Below are positions 24,825 to 33,874 of a stretch of 64,000 nucleotides of DNA, piece after piece; the first letter of the stretch is position 1; each line of letters begins with the position of its first letter. The notes below the pieces were generated by a model. The model was not told the origin of the DNA, did not search any database, and saw only the letters and a program-made list of their open reading frames with translations. Made by a program: the position numbers and the translations under genes. Source of the stretch: Clostridiales bacterium Firm_11 (lineage in GTDB: Bacteria; Bacillota; Clostridia; Christensenellales; Aristaeellaceae); the NCBI GenBank assembly GCA_001604105.1, contig LVAQ01000027.1, positions 48,149-112,148 on the forward strand, in the 5' to 3' direction.

Positions 24825-25439
24825 ATGATGACGGATGCTCGTAAACGGAGACTGAACACGAGGGAAATTACCACCATTGCCTGCCTTGCGGCTGTGGCCA
24901 GCATTCTGTTTCTGCTGGAAATCCCGGTGGTACTGTTCTACAAATTGGATTTTAGCAACTTGCCCGCGCTGCTGGCAATGTTTTCCATGGGGCCGCTGGC
25001 GGGGACGCTTACACTGTTCATCAAAAGCGCGGTTGGCCTTTTGCACAGTACCTCCCAAGGGGTAGGAGAACTGGCGGATTTCATCATGGGGCTTGCGATG
25101 ATCCTGCCCGCGGGCTTCATCTACAAACACAACAAAACGCGGCGCGGCGCGCTCATCGGCATGGCTGTGGGCGGTCTGAGCGCGACGCTTACGGGCGTAT
25201 TGTCTAACCTGTATATCCTGATCCCTTTCTATGCGGCGGTGTATGGCATGCCGGTGGAACAGATCATCGCCATGGGGCAGGCGGCCATCCCCAGTATTCA
25301 AACTGCATGGGAGTTTGTGCTGCTCATTACCGCGCCGTTTAACCTGCTGAAGTGGACGGCAATTTGTCTGGTAGGGTGGGTGCTCTACAAACCGCTTTCC
25401 CCGATTTTACATGGCAAACGGCGCAATCCAGCGGCCTGA
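24825..25439 (+). CDS. ribU: Riboflavin ECF transporter S component
   Basis: The 204-residue membrane protein has about six hydrophobic helices and the RibU features: N-terminal RKRRLNTREITTIACLAAVA, then FYKLDFSNLPALL and the SAVGLLHSTSQGVGELADF region that lines the flavin site. It binds riboflavin with high affinity and needs the EcfA-EcfA'-EcfT module, which is not in this window. The start at 24825 follows GAAGGGG. A longer frame from 24735 would overlap the riboswitch and is rejected. It is the first gene of a probable ribU-tsaE-tsaB-rimI transcript. Confidence 0.95.
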   Translation: MMTDARKRRLNTREITTIACLAAVASILFLLEIPVVLFYKLDFSNLPALLAMFSMGPLAGTLTLFIKSAVGLLHSTSQGVGELADFIMGLAMILPAGFIYKHNKTRRGALIGMAVGGLSATLTGVLSNLYILIPFYAAVYGMPVEQIIAMGQAAIPSIQTAWEFVLLITAPFNLLKWTAICLVGWVLYKPLSPILHGKRRNPAA

Positions 25440-25485
25440 TGGCGCCAGTAACCGCCACACCGCGCAACGCGTGGGAGGATCGACG

Positions 25486-25950
25486 ATGACAGAAGTACGC
25501 ACGCACAGTGCGGCGGAATCCCAAGCGCTGGGGACGCGCCTGGCCAAGCAGCTTTGCCGCGGCGATGTGCTGCTGTTGGAAGGCACGCTGGGCGCAGGCA
25601 AGAGCGAGTTTGCGCGCGGCATTGCAAGGGGGCTGGGCATCACAGGCTATGTGACCAGCCCCAGCTTTACCATTTTGCAGGTGCACGAGGGCGGGCGGTT
25701 GCCACTGTACCATTTTGACTGGTACCGATTGCAAAGCGCCGATGAACTCTACGAACTATCTATGGAAGAATACCTGTACGGCGAGGGCGTCGCCGTGGTG
25801 GAATGGCCGAGCATGGCCGAGGAAGCCGTGCCCGCGTGCAGGCTCCGCGTGAAAATCGCCGTGCTAAGCGATACAGAACGGCGCTTCCACTTCCTGCCGG
25901 AAGGCGGTTTTCATGCATTGGATTGGGCTGCGTTGGAGGAGAAGGCATGA
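25486..25950 (+). CDS. tsaE: tRNA threonylcarbamoyladenosine biosynthesis ATPase TsaE
   Basis: The 154-residue protein has the TsaE P-loop GTLGAGKSEFARG (about 29-41), the switch segment TSPSFTI and the late HFDWYRL motif. It supports the TsaD-TsaB complex that adds threonylcarbamoyl to A37 of ANN-decoding tRNAs. The start at 25486 has GGGAGG upstream, 46 bases after ribU; the longer frame from 25411 overlaps ribU. Its stop overlaps the tsaB start (ATGA), so the pair is translationally coupled. Confidence 0.94.
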   Translation: MTEVRTHSAAESQALGTRLAKQLCRGDVLLLEGTLGAGKSEFARGIARGLGITGYVTSPSFTILQVHEGGRLPLYHFDWYRLQSADELYELSMEEYLYGEGVAVVEWPSMAEEAVPACRLRVKIAVLSDTERRFHFLPEGGFHALDWAALEEKA

Positions 25951-26660
25951 TGATACTTGCGCTGGATACGTCGGGGCCTGTATGCGGCGTGGCCATTGCG
26001 GATGAAACCGCGGTGCGATACGAGGCGGCCGCGCTGAACCGTGCCACACACTCCGCCAGCCTGATGGCGATGGTCGATGAAGCGTTGACACGCACCGATC
26101 TTACGATGGATGCTATTGATCTTTTTGCGGCGGTAACGGGTCCCGGTTCCTTCACGGGGGTGCGCATCGGCGTCAGCACGCTCAAAGGGCTGGCGCATGG
26201 CGCGGGCAAGCCCTGTGTGGCGGTGGACGCGCTGGAGGCTTTAGCGGCGAATATCGCGGAAAGTGATGCGCTTGTATGCCCTATACAGGATGCGCGTGCG
26301 GGGCAGGTGTACGGCGCTGCTTTCCTTGCTGGTATGCCGCCAACGCGTATGCTGCCGGATATGGCGGAAAAACTGGATGTTTTCCTCGAGAAGGCACTGG
26401 AAGTGGCGCGGGAGGGGCAAAAGCTCTACTTTCTTGGCGATGGGGTAAAACCCTGCCGTACGCAGATCGAGCTTCTGCTGGGCGCACGTGCGGTTTTCGC
26501 GCCGCCTCACCTTGCGGCGCTGCGTCCCGCGGCGGTGGCGATGCTGGCCTTTGTTCATGCGAATGCGCAGGTGGATTACCTGGCCTTCGCGCCCATGTAC
26601 CTGCGCGCACCGCAGGCGGAACGGGCACGGTTAGCGCGTCTGGGGATGGAGAAAGCATGA
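25947..26660 (+). CDS. tsaB: tRNA threonylcarbamoyladenosine complex subunit TsaB
   Basis: The 237-residue protein has an ASKHA fold beginning ILALDTSGPVCGVAI and the family motif TGPGSFTGVRIGVSTLKGLA (about 65-84), which forms the dimer contact with TsaD. It lacks the metal-binding histidines of TsaD, as TsaB should. tsaD is not in this window. The ATG at 25947 overlaps the tsaE stop; the 5' extended frame would overlap tsaE. An ATGA overlap also joins it to rimI. Confidence 0.94.
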   Translation: MMILALDTSGPVCGVAIADETAVRYEAAALNRATHSASLMAMVDEALTRTDLTMDAIDLFAAVTGPGSFTGVRIGVSTLKGLAHGAGKPCVAVDALEALAANIAESDALVCPIQDARAGQVYGAAFLAGMPPTRMLPDMAEKLDVFLEKALEVAREGQKLYFLGDGVKPCRTQIELLLGARAVFAPPHLAALRPAAVAMLAFVHANAQVDYLAFAPMYLRAPQAERARLARLGMEKA

Positions 26661-27130
26661 TAATCCGCAGAATGACCCTTGCGGATGTAGATCAGGTGCA
26701 TGCGCTGGAACTTGCGACCTTTGCGATGCCATGGTCAAAGCAGAGCTTTGCGGAGGAGATGACGCGCAACGCCTGCGCCCGCTACCTCGTGGCCATGGAT
26801 GATACGGGCAAGCTAATCGCTTACGCGGGGGCGTGGATTATCTTTGACGAAGCGCATGTAACCAATGTTGCGGTGGATAAAGCATGGCGCGGGCAAGGGG
26901 TAGGACGCGCCATCATGCAGGCGCTGATGCAGTATGTGGCAAACATGGGCGCGCAATACCTGACGCTGGAAGTGCGGCGGAGCAACATGGTCGCGCAGGC
27001 GTTGTATCAGCGCCTTGGGTTTGTGGAGCTGGGCGTTCGCAAACGTTACTATGAGGATAACGGTGAAGATGCGCTCTTGCTTGTGTGTGACCATCTGCCG
27101 CCCGTACAGGCATCGTTCACGGAAGAATGA
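26657..27130 (+). CDS. rimI: Ribosomal protein S18 N-acetyltransferase RimI-like
   Basis: This 157-residue GNAT protein has acetyl-CoA motif A (TNVAVDKAWRGQGVGRAIM) and motif B (YLTLEVRRSNMVAQALYQRLGF), followed by RKRYYEDNGEDALLL, the C-terminal signature of RimI. It acetylates an N-terminal alanine, classically of S18. The tsaB-rimI neighbourhood is conserved in many bacteria and supports the name. It starts inside the tsaB stop codon and is the last gene before a terminator. Confidence 0.92.
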   Translation: MIIRRMTLADVDQVHALELATFAMPWSKQSFAEEMTRNACARYLVAMDDTGKLIAYAGAWIIFDEAHVTNVAVDKAWRGQGVGRAIMQALMQYVANMGAQYLTLEVRRSNMVAQALYQRLGFVELGVRKRYYEDNGEDALLLVCDHLPPVQASFTEE

Positions 27131-27265
27131 GCGGGCGGCGAGGGAAGCAACGCCGCTGCCGATGATGGCACGACTTGCTCAGCAAAAAGCCAGTCTACAG
27201 GAAGAAACAAACCGGGCATTGCCTAACACGCCTGTATCAATGAAAACAGCATAGGCTTGCCCACG

Positions 27266-27308
27266 CAAACAACCGCCTGCTGCAATCTGGCAGCAAGGCG
27301 GTTGTTTG
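27266..27308 (+). terminator. Terminator of the ribU-rimI operon
   Basis: CAAACAACCGCC pairs with GGCGGTTGTTTG, with an inner TGCTGC/GCAGCA stem. It stands 135 bases after the rimI stop. The remaining bases to 27444 show nothing else. Confidence 0.7.
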
Positions 27309-27444
27309 GTATCCCTCCGCGCTGAACCGATGGAAGGCAGCGAATTCCTCGATGAGCAGGTGCATTAGAGGCAGGAGGATCGCCGCTTGGCATGATTAGC
27401 ACTGAAGCCGTGCGGGGGTGAATCGGCACAGCTGTCACGACAGT

Positions 27445-28362
27445 TTATAACGCCATTTCCCAGCGTTCTTCCAGTACTTCACGGGACCAGTTGTTTTGTG
27501 GCTGCGTGTGCACGATGCGAAACCCCAACCGATGGTAGATCGCGCGTGCCGAGGTGAGCGCGCTGATGGTTTCAAGGAATATATGCGTATACCCCGCGTT
27601 TCGCGCAAAGGCAAGCGCTTCCTGTGCCAAACGCATACCAAGTCCAAAGCCGCGTGCCTGCGGCTCCAGCAGGAAGAAACGCAGCTGTGCGGTCTGCTCA
27701 TCCGCACGGGCGATGGCGATGCTGCCCAAGCGCTGCCCGTTCATCTCGGGGATGAGCACGCATTCCCGGGCAGGGTTCAGCGTACTGGTAAAGCGGGTGA
27801 CCAGCGTATCCACATAATCCGCGAAGGTGCTGGAAAGCCCGTACTCCTGCGCGTAGAGATCCCGGTGACGATGGATGATGTACTGCGCGTCCCCTGGTTG
27901 ATATCCGCGGATGCGTACCGGGTAGAGCGCGGCGGAGAATTGTCTGCGAATCAGGCTCATCGCCTGTTCGATTTCGCAAAGCGCCGTGGAGGAAAGCCCG
28001 TTAATAAGCGATGCAATCTGCGTATTGGAGCGGGCATCCATTTCCGCCAGAACAGCGCGCCCTTCCGATGTAATGGCGATATCCTTGGCGCGGGCATCCT
28101 TGCCGCAAGGCGTTTTGGAGATAAGCCCCTTGCTCATCAGGCGCTTGAGGATACGGCTGACAAAGCTGCGATCGATGGCCAGCCGATCCGCGATGGCATT
28201 GCTCTGGCTGCTGGGGCTTTTGCCGATTTCCATCAGGATGCGCACCTCAGTCAGGGAAAAATCCGAATCCAGTATGTGCCGGTTCAGCAGCCCCAGCGTA
28301 TGGGTATAGAAGCGGTTAAAACTACGGATGTGTGCAATGGCCTTGGTTTGTTCGTCCTGCAT
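27445..28362 (-). CDS. MarR-family regulator fused to a GNAT acetyltransferase
   Basis: Residues 1-140 form a MarR winged helix (SDFSLTEVRILMEIGKSPSS, AIADRLAIDRSFVSRILKRL, then the wing GKDARAKDIAITSEG). Residues 155-305 form a GNAT domain with acetyl-CoA loop LLEPQARGFGLGMRLAQEAL and an ARAIYHRLGF motif. The fusion is widespread in bacteria; the substrate is usually unknown. Palindromes around its own promoter suggest it represses itself. GGAGGT precedes the ATG. It is divergent from nothing obvious and appears to be transcribed alone. Confidence 0.9.
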   Translation of the reverse strand: MQDEQTKAIAHIRSFNRFYTHTLGLLNRHILDSDFSLTEVRILMEIGKSPSSQSNAIADRLAIDRSFVSRILKRLMSKGLISKTPCGKDARAKDIAITSEGRAVLAEMDARSNTQIASLINGLSSTALCEIEQAMSLIRRQFSAALYPVRIRGYQPGDAQYIIHRHRDLYAQEYGLSSTFADYVDTLVTRFTSTLNPARECVLIPEMNGQRLGSIAIARADEQTAQLRFFLLEPQARGFGLGMRLAQEALAFARNAGYTHIFLETISALTSARAIYHRLGFRIVHTQPQNNWSREVLEERWEMAL

Positions 28363-28378
28363 AAAATACCTCCCGTTA

Positions 28379-28429
28379 GTGGACGGTGTCCATAAACAGG
28401 AGGATAACGCAAAATGTGGACGGTGTCAA
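28379..28429 (-). promoter_or_regulatory. Promoter with two operator-like repeats for the MarR-GNAT gene
   Basis: On the minus strand TTGACA (28429-28424) and TATCCT (28406-28401) are 17 bases apart. GTGGACGGTGTC occurs twice on the plus strand, at 28379-28390 (extended to the palindrome TGGACGGTGTCCA) and at 28416-28427 over the -35 box. The placement fits autorepression by the MarR domain. Confidence 0.6.
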
Positions 28430-28583
28430 CTATAATTTTTGGATTAAGAGAATAGCATGATGTAAGTGTACGCAAAAAAGCGAACCATTGCAGCTGGCGA
28501 AGGGAACGCAATTCCTCTATAGCAAACCTGCCGCCAAGGTTGCGCAAACGCGACAAACCATGGCGCTTCGCGCGATGATCTTC

Positions 28584-29693
28584 TCAATCGAAAATGCAGA
28601 ACTCGCATTCCAGACGACCGTTATACAGCCTGCGTTTGTGGCTGGCACGCCTGCCGAAATTGCGCTCGAAGGCCGGGTCTGCGGTGATTACGCCCATTTT
28701 CCACGTAGGGTGACGCTTGAGCAGCTCGCCCAGTGCGCGGTAGAGCGCGCGGCTGCTTTCCACATCGCCCATCCGTTCCCCGTAGGGTGGGTTGCACAGA
28801 AACACGCCGTTCTCCTGCGGCAGGGTCACCTGCCGCAGGTCTTCCACTTCCACGGGAATGCGGTAGGCAAAGCCCGCCTGCTCCATGTGGCGCAGGCATA
28901 ATTGTACGGCTTCAGGGTCGATATCGCTGCCGCCAATGTCAAAGGATGTTTCTGGAACGTATGCGGCTTCAGCTTCACGGCGAAGCGCCAGCACGCCTTC
29001 CCGCGGCATAAAGGGATACGCTTCGCAGACGAAGGTTCGCCTGAGCCCGGGCGCGCGGTGCGTGGCGCGCATCGCGGCCTCGATCAATAGCGTGCCCGTA
29101 CCGCAGCAGGGGTCGTACAACGGCATGGCGGGTCGCCATGGGGAGATGTCCAGCAGCGCTGCCGCCAGGGTTTCGCGCAGCGGCGCTTCGCCGTTCAGCG
29201 TGCGGTAGCCGCGGCGGTTGAGCGCATCTCCGCTCATATCCAGCGTTACGCGCAGGTGATTCTGATGGATTGCGACATCCACCGGAAAGGGCGCGCCGGT
29301 TTCGGGCAGCGTATCTGCGCGCAACCGCTGCATCAGGCGGTTAACGATGGCTTTTTTTGCCACAGCCTGACAATCCCGTACGCTCATCAACTGGCTCTTG
29401 ACGCATTTGCCGGAAACGGGGATGGCGGCATTCCGGGGGAGCAGGGTTTCCCAAGCGATGCCGCTCACAGCCTGATATAGATCCTCAAAAGAAAGCACAT
29501 CCCGTTCACAGAGCACCATCAGCACCCTGTCGGCGGTACGAAGCCATAGATTGGCACGCATCGCATCCAGCGGCTCACCGGAAAAACGCGCGCCGCCAAG
29601 CTCCGCCCGGGCGGGAAGGCCAAGTCGTTTCAATTCACCCGCGACTACGCCTTCCAAACCGAAGGCCGCCGTCGCAATAAAGGGGTAAGGCAT
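28584..29693 (-). CDS. THUMP-domain rRNA/RNA N2-guanine methyltransferase (RlmL/YpsC type)
   Basis: The 369-residue protein has an N-terminal ferredoxin-like plus THUMP RNA-binding part (FIATAAFGLEGVVAGELKRLG, then VDVAIHQNHLRVTLDMSGDALNRRGYR). Its C-terminal Rossmann methyltransferase carries LYDPCCGTGTLLIEAA (SAM site) and FLCNPPYGERMGD (catalytic NPPY). It should methylate a base in 23S rRNA, probably a guanine. The start at 29693 follows AGGAG; the ATG at 29810 has none. It lies on the same strand as the MarR-GNAT gene but is separated from it by 221 bases. Confidence 0.9.
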   Translation of the reverse strand: MPYPFIATAAFGLEGVVAGELKRLGLPARAELGGARFSGEPLDAMRANLWLRTADRVLMVLCERDVLSFEDLYQAVSGIAWETLLPRNAAIPVSGKCVKSQLMSVRDCQAVAKKAIVNRLMQRLRADTLPETGAPFPVDVAIHQNHLRVTLDMSGDALNRRGYRTLNGEAPLRETLAAALLDISPWRPAMPLYDPCCGTGTLLIEAAMRATHRAPGLRRTFVCEAYPFMPREGVLALRREAEAAYVPETSFDIGGSDIDPEAVQLCLRHMEQAGFAYRIPVEVEDLRQVTLPQENGVFLCNPPYGERMGDVESSRALYRALGELLKRHPTWKMGVITADPAFERNFGRRASHKRRLYNGRLECEFCIFD

Positions 29694-29964
29694 TTTATCA
29701 CTCCTGTCCCTGCCATTGTACGGGGCGGCGAGCGAAAAGTAAATAGCACGAGCGAGATATGCGCGCTGCGCACAGCATGAACCTGATAAATCATCAACGG
29801 TCGCTATCAAAAAGGATCGGATTGATTGTTTGAGGGGTTCGCCGCATATTGTCTCGGCTTATCAGGAGAGGATCACGAAAAGGGACATTTTGATGCGGAG
29901 AGGTTTTCATTCCGGTGAATTTGGTGTAAAATGAGACTAATAGAACCGATAAGGGGGCTTTTGT

Positions 29965-31131
29965 TTGAAACGGGTGTTTCTAATCGTCCTGGACAGCGTT
30001 GGCGCAGGCGCATTGCCGGATGCGGCGCTGTATGGCGATGAGGGGGCAAACACGCTTGCCCATACGATATTACAGGGAAACCCCAGGCTCCCGAACATGG
30101 CGGCCATGGGGCTTGGCGCAATCCCGACGATTCCTTATGCGATTCCCGCGGACGCCGCAGGCGCTTTTGGACGCGCCCTGGAGCGCAGCGCGGGCAAGGA
30201 TACCACCACCGGGCATTGGGAAATCAGCGGCGTTACGCTGCCGAAGGCGTTTCCCACGTTTCCCGAGGGGTTTCCCCGGGAGGTCATTGCGGCGTTTGAG
30301 GAGGCCATTGGACGCAAAACCCTTGGCAACTATGCCTCCAGCGGCACCGTAATCCTTAATGAACTTGGCGAGGAACACCTGAAAACTGGCTTCCCCATTG
30401 TGTATACCTCGGCGGACAGCGTTTTCCAGATCGCGACCAACGAGGCGATTATTTCGGTGGAAACTTTATACCAATGGAGCCAGGCGGCGCGCGCTATCCT
30501 CACGGGGGATTATGCCGTGGGGCGTGTGATCGCGCGGCCGTTTGTGGGCGATAAGAAGGGCGGCTTCACACGAACGGCACGTCGTAAGGATTTCAGCCTT
30601 GACCCCACAGGACGTACCGTGCTGGATGCGCTTGTGGAGGCAGGATACTTTACCTATGGCATCGGGAAAATCGAGGACATTTTCAACTACCGGGGCTTGC
30701 GTAAAAGCGTGCATGCGGCGGGCAATACCGCTTGCATGGCCGAATGGCTCGCCGCGATGGAACAGGATTTTCAAGGGCTTGTGTTTGTGAATCTGGTGGA
30801 TACCGATATGGTTTACGGGCACCGCAGAGATGTGCAGGGCTACGCGGATGCGCTGACCGCCTTTGATGTGCAGCTTGGCAAAGCGATGACGCTTGCCAGG
30901 GAGGGTGACCTGATTTTGCTTACGGCGGATCATGGCTGCGATCCTACCTTCCAGGGGAGCGATCACACGCGCGAGTACGCGCCTATCCTTGCCTGGACGC
31001 CCGGGATGCGCGGGCTGAGGGACCTTGGCACCCGCAAGACGTTTGCGGATATCGCCGCCACCATCGCGGAGCTGTTTGGCCTACAGGAACGTTTTGGCGC
31101 CGAATCATTTGCGGAGATGCTTACAACATAA
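29965..31131 (+). CDS. deoB: Phosphopentomutase
   Basis: The 388-residue member of the alkaline phosphatase superfamily begins RVFLIVLDSVGAGALPDA (metal Asp) and has the phosphorylated threonine in GKDTTTGHWE, VNLVDTDMVYGHRRD, and TADHGCDPTFQGSDHTREYAP with the second metal set. It interconverts ribose-1-phosphate (or deoxyribose) and the 5-phosphate. The start is TTG at 29965 after AAGGGGG. A -10 TAAAAT is at 29927-29932 with a weak -35. The purine nucleoside phosphorylase gene follows after 13 bases, forming a nucleoside salvage operon. Confidence 0.96.
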   Translation: MKRVFLIVLDSVGAGALPDAALYGDEGANTLAHTILQGNPRLPNMAAMGLGAIPTIPYAIPADAAGAFGRALERSAGKDTTTGHWEISGVTLPKAFPTFPEGFPREVIAAFEEAIGRKTLGNYASSGTVILNELGEEHLKTGFPIVYTSADSVFQIATNEAIISVETLYQWSQAARAILTGDYAVGRVIARPFVGDKKGGFTRTARRKDFSLDPTGRTVLDALVEAGYFTYGIGKIEDIFNYRGLRKSVHAAGNTACMAEWLAAMEQDFQGLVFVNLVDTDMVYGHRRDVQGYADALTAFDVQLGKAMTLAREGDLILLTADHGCDPTFQGSDHTREYAPILAWTPGMRGLRDLGTRKTFADIAATIAELFGLQERFGAESFAEMLTT

Positions 31132-31144
31132 GGAGGGTTTGAAC

Positions 31145-31969
31145 ATGACGGTACTCACATATGCGGAGAAGATCAACCTTGCGGCAACAGCCATTGAGCG
31201 CGCATGCGGCAAGGCGGATATTGCCGTGGTGCTGGGCAGCGGCCTCGGCGATTATGTGGAGGCGCTGCAAGATGCCAGCTCCATTGATTATCATGATATT
31301 CCACACTTTCCCATCTCCACAGTGGAGGGGCACAAAGGCCGCTGGTATGCGGGCACGCTTCATGGCAAAACGGTTTACATGATGCAGGGGCGCTTTCATG
31401 CCTATGAGGGGTATGACCTTGCAGAGGTAACCATGCCCATTCGCGTCATGCAGAAACTGGGCGTGAGCACCATCATCCTGACCAATGCCGCGGGTGGCGT
31501 GAATCTGGATTATCAGGCGGGGGATTTGATGCTGATTACCGATTTCCTGAACCTGTCCGGCAAGAATCCGCTGACCGGCAGCAATCTGGATGAGTACGGC
31601 CCCCGCTTCCCGGATATGACCTATGCTTTGGATCGCGAACTGCAAGCGCTTACGCTGGCCGTAGCGGAAAAACAGCATATCCCCCTGCAAAAGGGCGTGT
31701 ATTGCTGGCTCAACGGCCCCACATACGAAACCCCGGCGGAGATCCGCATGACGCGCGCGCTGGGGGCGGATGCGGTGGGTATGAGTACCGTGCCGGAGAT
31801 CATCGTAGCTCGCCACGGCGGTACGCGGGTGTTGGGGCTTAGCTGCATCACCAACATGGCTGCCGGTGTGCTGGATCAGCCCCTGAACCATGCGGAAGTG
31901 ATGGAGATGGGCAACAAGGTTAAGGATACCTTCCGCAAGCTGTTGGACGGCGTGATTGAGGCGCTTTAA
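31145..31969 (+). CDS. punA: Purine nucleoside phosphorylase
   Basis: The 274-residue trimeric-type phosphorylase carries the phosphate-binding VVLGSGLGDY, the HKGRWYAGTL and QGRFHAYEGYD motifs, LTNAAGGVN and the base-contact segment YCWLNGPTYETPAEIRM. It splits inosine and guanosine into base and ribose-1-phosphate, which DeoB then converts. AAGGAGGG precedes ATG at 31145; the frame extends upstream into deoB without a ribosome site. Confidence 0.96.
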   Translation: MTVLTYAEKINLAATAIERACGKADIAVVLGSGLGDYVEALQDASSIDYHDIPHFPISTVEGHKGRWYAGTLHGKTVYMMQGRFHAYEGYDLAEVTMPIRVMQKLGVSTIILTNAAGGVNLDYQAGDLMLITDFLNLSGKNPLTGSNLDEYGPRFPDMTYALDRELQALTLAVAEKQHIPLQKGVYCWLNGPTYETPAEIRMTRALGADAVGMSTVPEIIVARHGGTRVLGLSCITNMAAGVLDQPLNHAEVMEMGNKVKDTFRKLLDGVIEAL

Positions 31970-32119
31970 TCAAGGTTGTATGGTAGCGGCGCCCATGGGC
32001 TGACGCGCGGGGCGTAAACGAAGGCGGTATGGCGCCACGCACCTGCTCATAACGGCGGCGCCCGATCAAACCTTGCAGAAAAACAGCGGGATACGAGTGC
32101 TTATCCCCTGCCTGACAAT

Positions 32120-32160
32120 ATACCCTCCCGGAGCGGTTTCCTGCCGTGAGGGGAGGGTTT
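32120..32160 (+). terminator. Terminator region after punA
   Basis: ACCCTCCC and GGGAGGGT form the outer stem of a hairpin with an inner GAGCGG/CCGTGAG part, ending in TTTGCGGTTTT. The rest of 31970-32260 has no recognised feature. Confidence 0.55.
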
Positions 32161-32267
32161 GCGGTTTTCGCGCGCAGGATGGCATGTGTTTTGGATTGGA
32201 CTGTTGCCATGCAGGGGTATCCCGCCCAAGGCTTGTATTTTCAGCTTGTTTCACGCCTGTGCCGTGC

Positions 32268-32296
32268 TTGTGTTTTCCAATGGGGCACGCTATAAT
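32268..32296 (+). promoter_or_regulatory. Promoter of the M50 protease-scpAB operon
   Basis: TTGTGT (32268-32273) and TATAAT (32291-32296) are 17 bases apart, 46 bases before the GTG start. Confidence 0.6.
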
Positions 32297-32342
32297 AGCA
32301 TGTGCCTTTTGAAGTATACAATGTTAGAAGCGAGGTCGAACT

Positions 32343-33137
32343 GTGAATATTCTCAACCGATTACAGGCCTGGGGCAACTGGTTTACCAATGATCCCGTGG
32401 GCTTTTTGATCTTTATGGTATACTATGCCGCGGCTATTCTTATAACGCTCATGCTGCATGAGATCGCACATGGGTATGTGGCCTACCGTTGCGGCGATCC
32501 TACCGCCAAAATGCTGGGAAGGCTTACCTTTGATCCCCGCAAACACCTTGATCCCTTAGGCACCGTAAGCCTGGTGCTGCTGGGCTTTGGCTGGGCGAAA
32601 CCTGTGCCGGTGAATCCGCGCAATTTTCGCGGCAATTACCTGCGGGCGAATTTGCTGGTGTCTGTCGCGGGTGTGGCAACCAACCTTACGCTGTTCATCA
32701 TCTCACTGTTCATCGCTACGCTGCTCAACCCGCTATTGTGGCAGCCGGAGGTAATTCAGTATTATGGCGCCAAGGAACTGCTTTCATCCAACGGCGTGGC
32801 GTTTGGCGCAATTGTTTACGGAATGGTGAACGACAGCCTGCTGGCTACGCCTTGGCTGTTGCATGTGCAGCGCTTCCTGCTGCTGTTTGCGGCGATGAAC
32901 CTGACCATCGCGGTGTTCAACTTGCTCCCCATCCCTCCGCTGGATGGTTTTCATGTGCTCAATGATCTGGTGCTGAAGGGTCGGCTCACCATGAATGCCC
33001 AGTTTTACCGCTTTGCGCAGATAGCGCTGCTGTTGCTGATGTTCTCCGGTGTGCTTATCAGCATTCTACAGGTGATAACGGGCGCAGTGGAGAGTGGCGT
33101 ACTCAACGTCTTCCTGCTGCTTACGGGTACGGCCTGA
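32343..33137 (+). CDS. Site-2 protease family (M50) membrane metalloprotease
   Basis: This 264-residue protein has about six membrane helices. The zinc site HEIAHGYVAYRCGD lies in the second helix (about residues 39-52) and NLLPIPPLDGF (about 198-208) supplies the third ligand Asp. It belongs to the YwhC-like minimal group without PDZ domain. Its substrate is unknown; relatives cut membrane-bound regulators. The start is GTG with a weak ribosome site (GAGGTCG). Its stop overlaps the scpA start (TGATG), an arrangement also seen in other Bacillota. Confidence 0.9.
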   Translation: MNILNRLQAWGNWFTNDPVGFLIFMVYYAAAILITLMLHEIAHGYVAYRCGDPTAKMLGRLTFDPRKHLDPLGTVSLVLLGFGWAKPVPVNPRNFRGNYLRANLLVSVAGVATNLTLFIISLFIATLLNPLLWQPEVIQYYGAKELLSSNGVAFGAIVYGMVNDSLLATPWLLHVQRFLLLFAAMNLTIAVFNLLPIPPLDGFHVLNDLVLKGRLTMNAQFYRFAQIALLLLMFSGVLISILQVITGAVESGVLNVFLLLTGTA

Positions 33138-33874
33138 TGGGCATCCACATCCGTCTGAAGCAGTTCGACGGGCCGTTGGATCTGCTTTTGCACCTGATCG
33201 GCAAGGCGAAAATCGATATCAAAGATGTGTTCGTGAGCGAAATCACGGAGCAGTTCATCGAAGTGGTGCGGAGCGCCGAAGATTTTGACCTGGAGTTGGC
33301 CAGTGAGTTCATTGCCATGGCCGCGCTGCTGGTGGAAATTAAAAGCCGCGCGCTGCTGCCTAAACCGCCCAAAACCGAGGAGGAAGAGGACCCGGAGCAG
33401 GCATTGATCGCGCGGCTTACAGCCTACAAGCAGTTCAAGGAAAGCGCGCAGAACATGGCGGAGTTTGAACAAAACGCGTTGCAGATTTTTGGCAAACTGC
33501 CGGAGGAAATCCCTTTGCCGCCGCCGACGCTGGAACTGGACGGCCTTACGTTGGAGGCGCTGTGGCTTGCGCTGCGGCGCGTGGCCGAGCGTAAACCCAA
33601 AGAGGATCGGCAGGTGGATTACCGCCTGCGGGATATTCGGCGGGACTGCTACACGGTGGAAAGCTGTATGGAAGTGATCCAGAGCCGCCTGAGTGTGGGG
33701 GAAATCCCCTTTGAGGAGTTGTTTTGCAGCGTGCCCGGCCGTGAAGAAGTCGTCACGCTGTTCATAGCGCTTTTAGAACTGCTTAAGCTGGGGAAAGTCT
33801 ATGTGACGCAATGCGAGGCACTGGAGCGTATTATTCTGCATCCGGGGAGGAGACAGGGCTTTGGAATTGAGTGA
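33137..33874 (+). CDS. scpA: Segregation and condensation protein A
   Basis: The 245-residue kleisin begins with the typical LKQFDGPLDLLLHLIGKAKIDI, followed by ISEITEQF-like helices (SEITEQFIEV), an acidic linker (PKTEEEEDPEQAL) and a C-terminal winged helix (FEELFCSVPGREEVVTLFIALLELLKLGKV). It bridges the heads of SMC with ScpB to compact the chromosome. It is coupled to the upstream protease by a TGATG overlap and to scpB by a 14-base overlap. smc is not in the window. Confidence 0.95.
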   Translation: MGIHIRLKQFDGPLDLLLHLIGKAKIDIKDVFVSEITEQFIEVVRSAEDFDLELASEFIAMAALLVEIKSRALLPKPPKTEEEEDPEQALIARLTAYKQFKESAQNMAEFEQNALQIFGKLPEEIPLPPPTLELDGLTLEALWLALRRVAERKPKEDRQVDYRLRDIRRDCYTVESCMEVIQSRLSVGEIPFEELFCSVPGREEVVTLFIALLELLKLGKVYVTQCEALERIILHPGRRQGFGIE

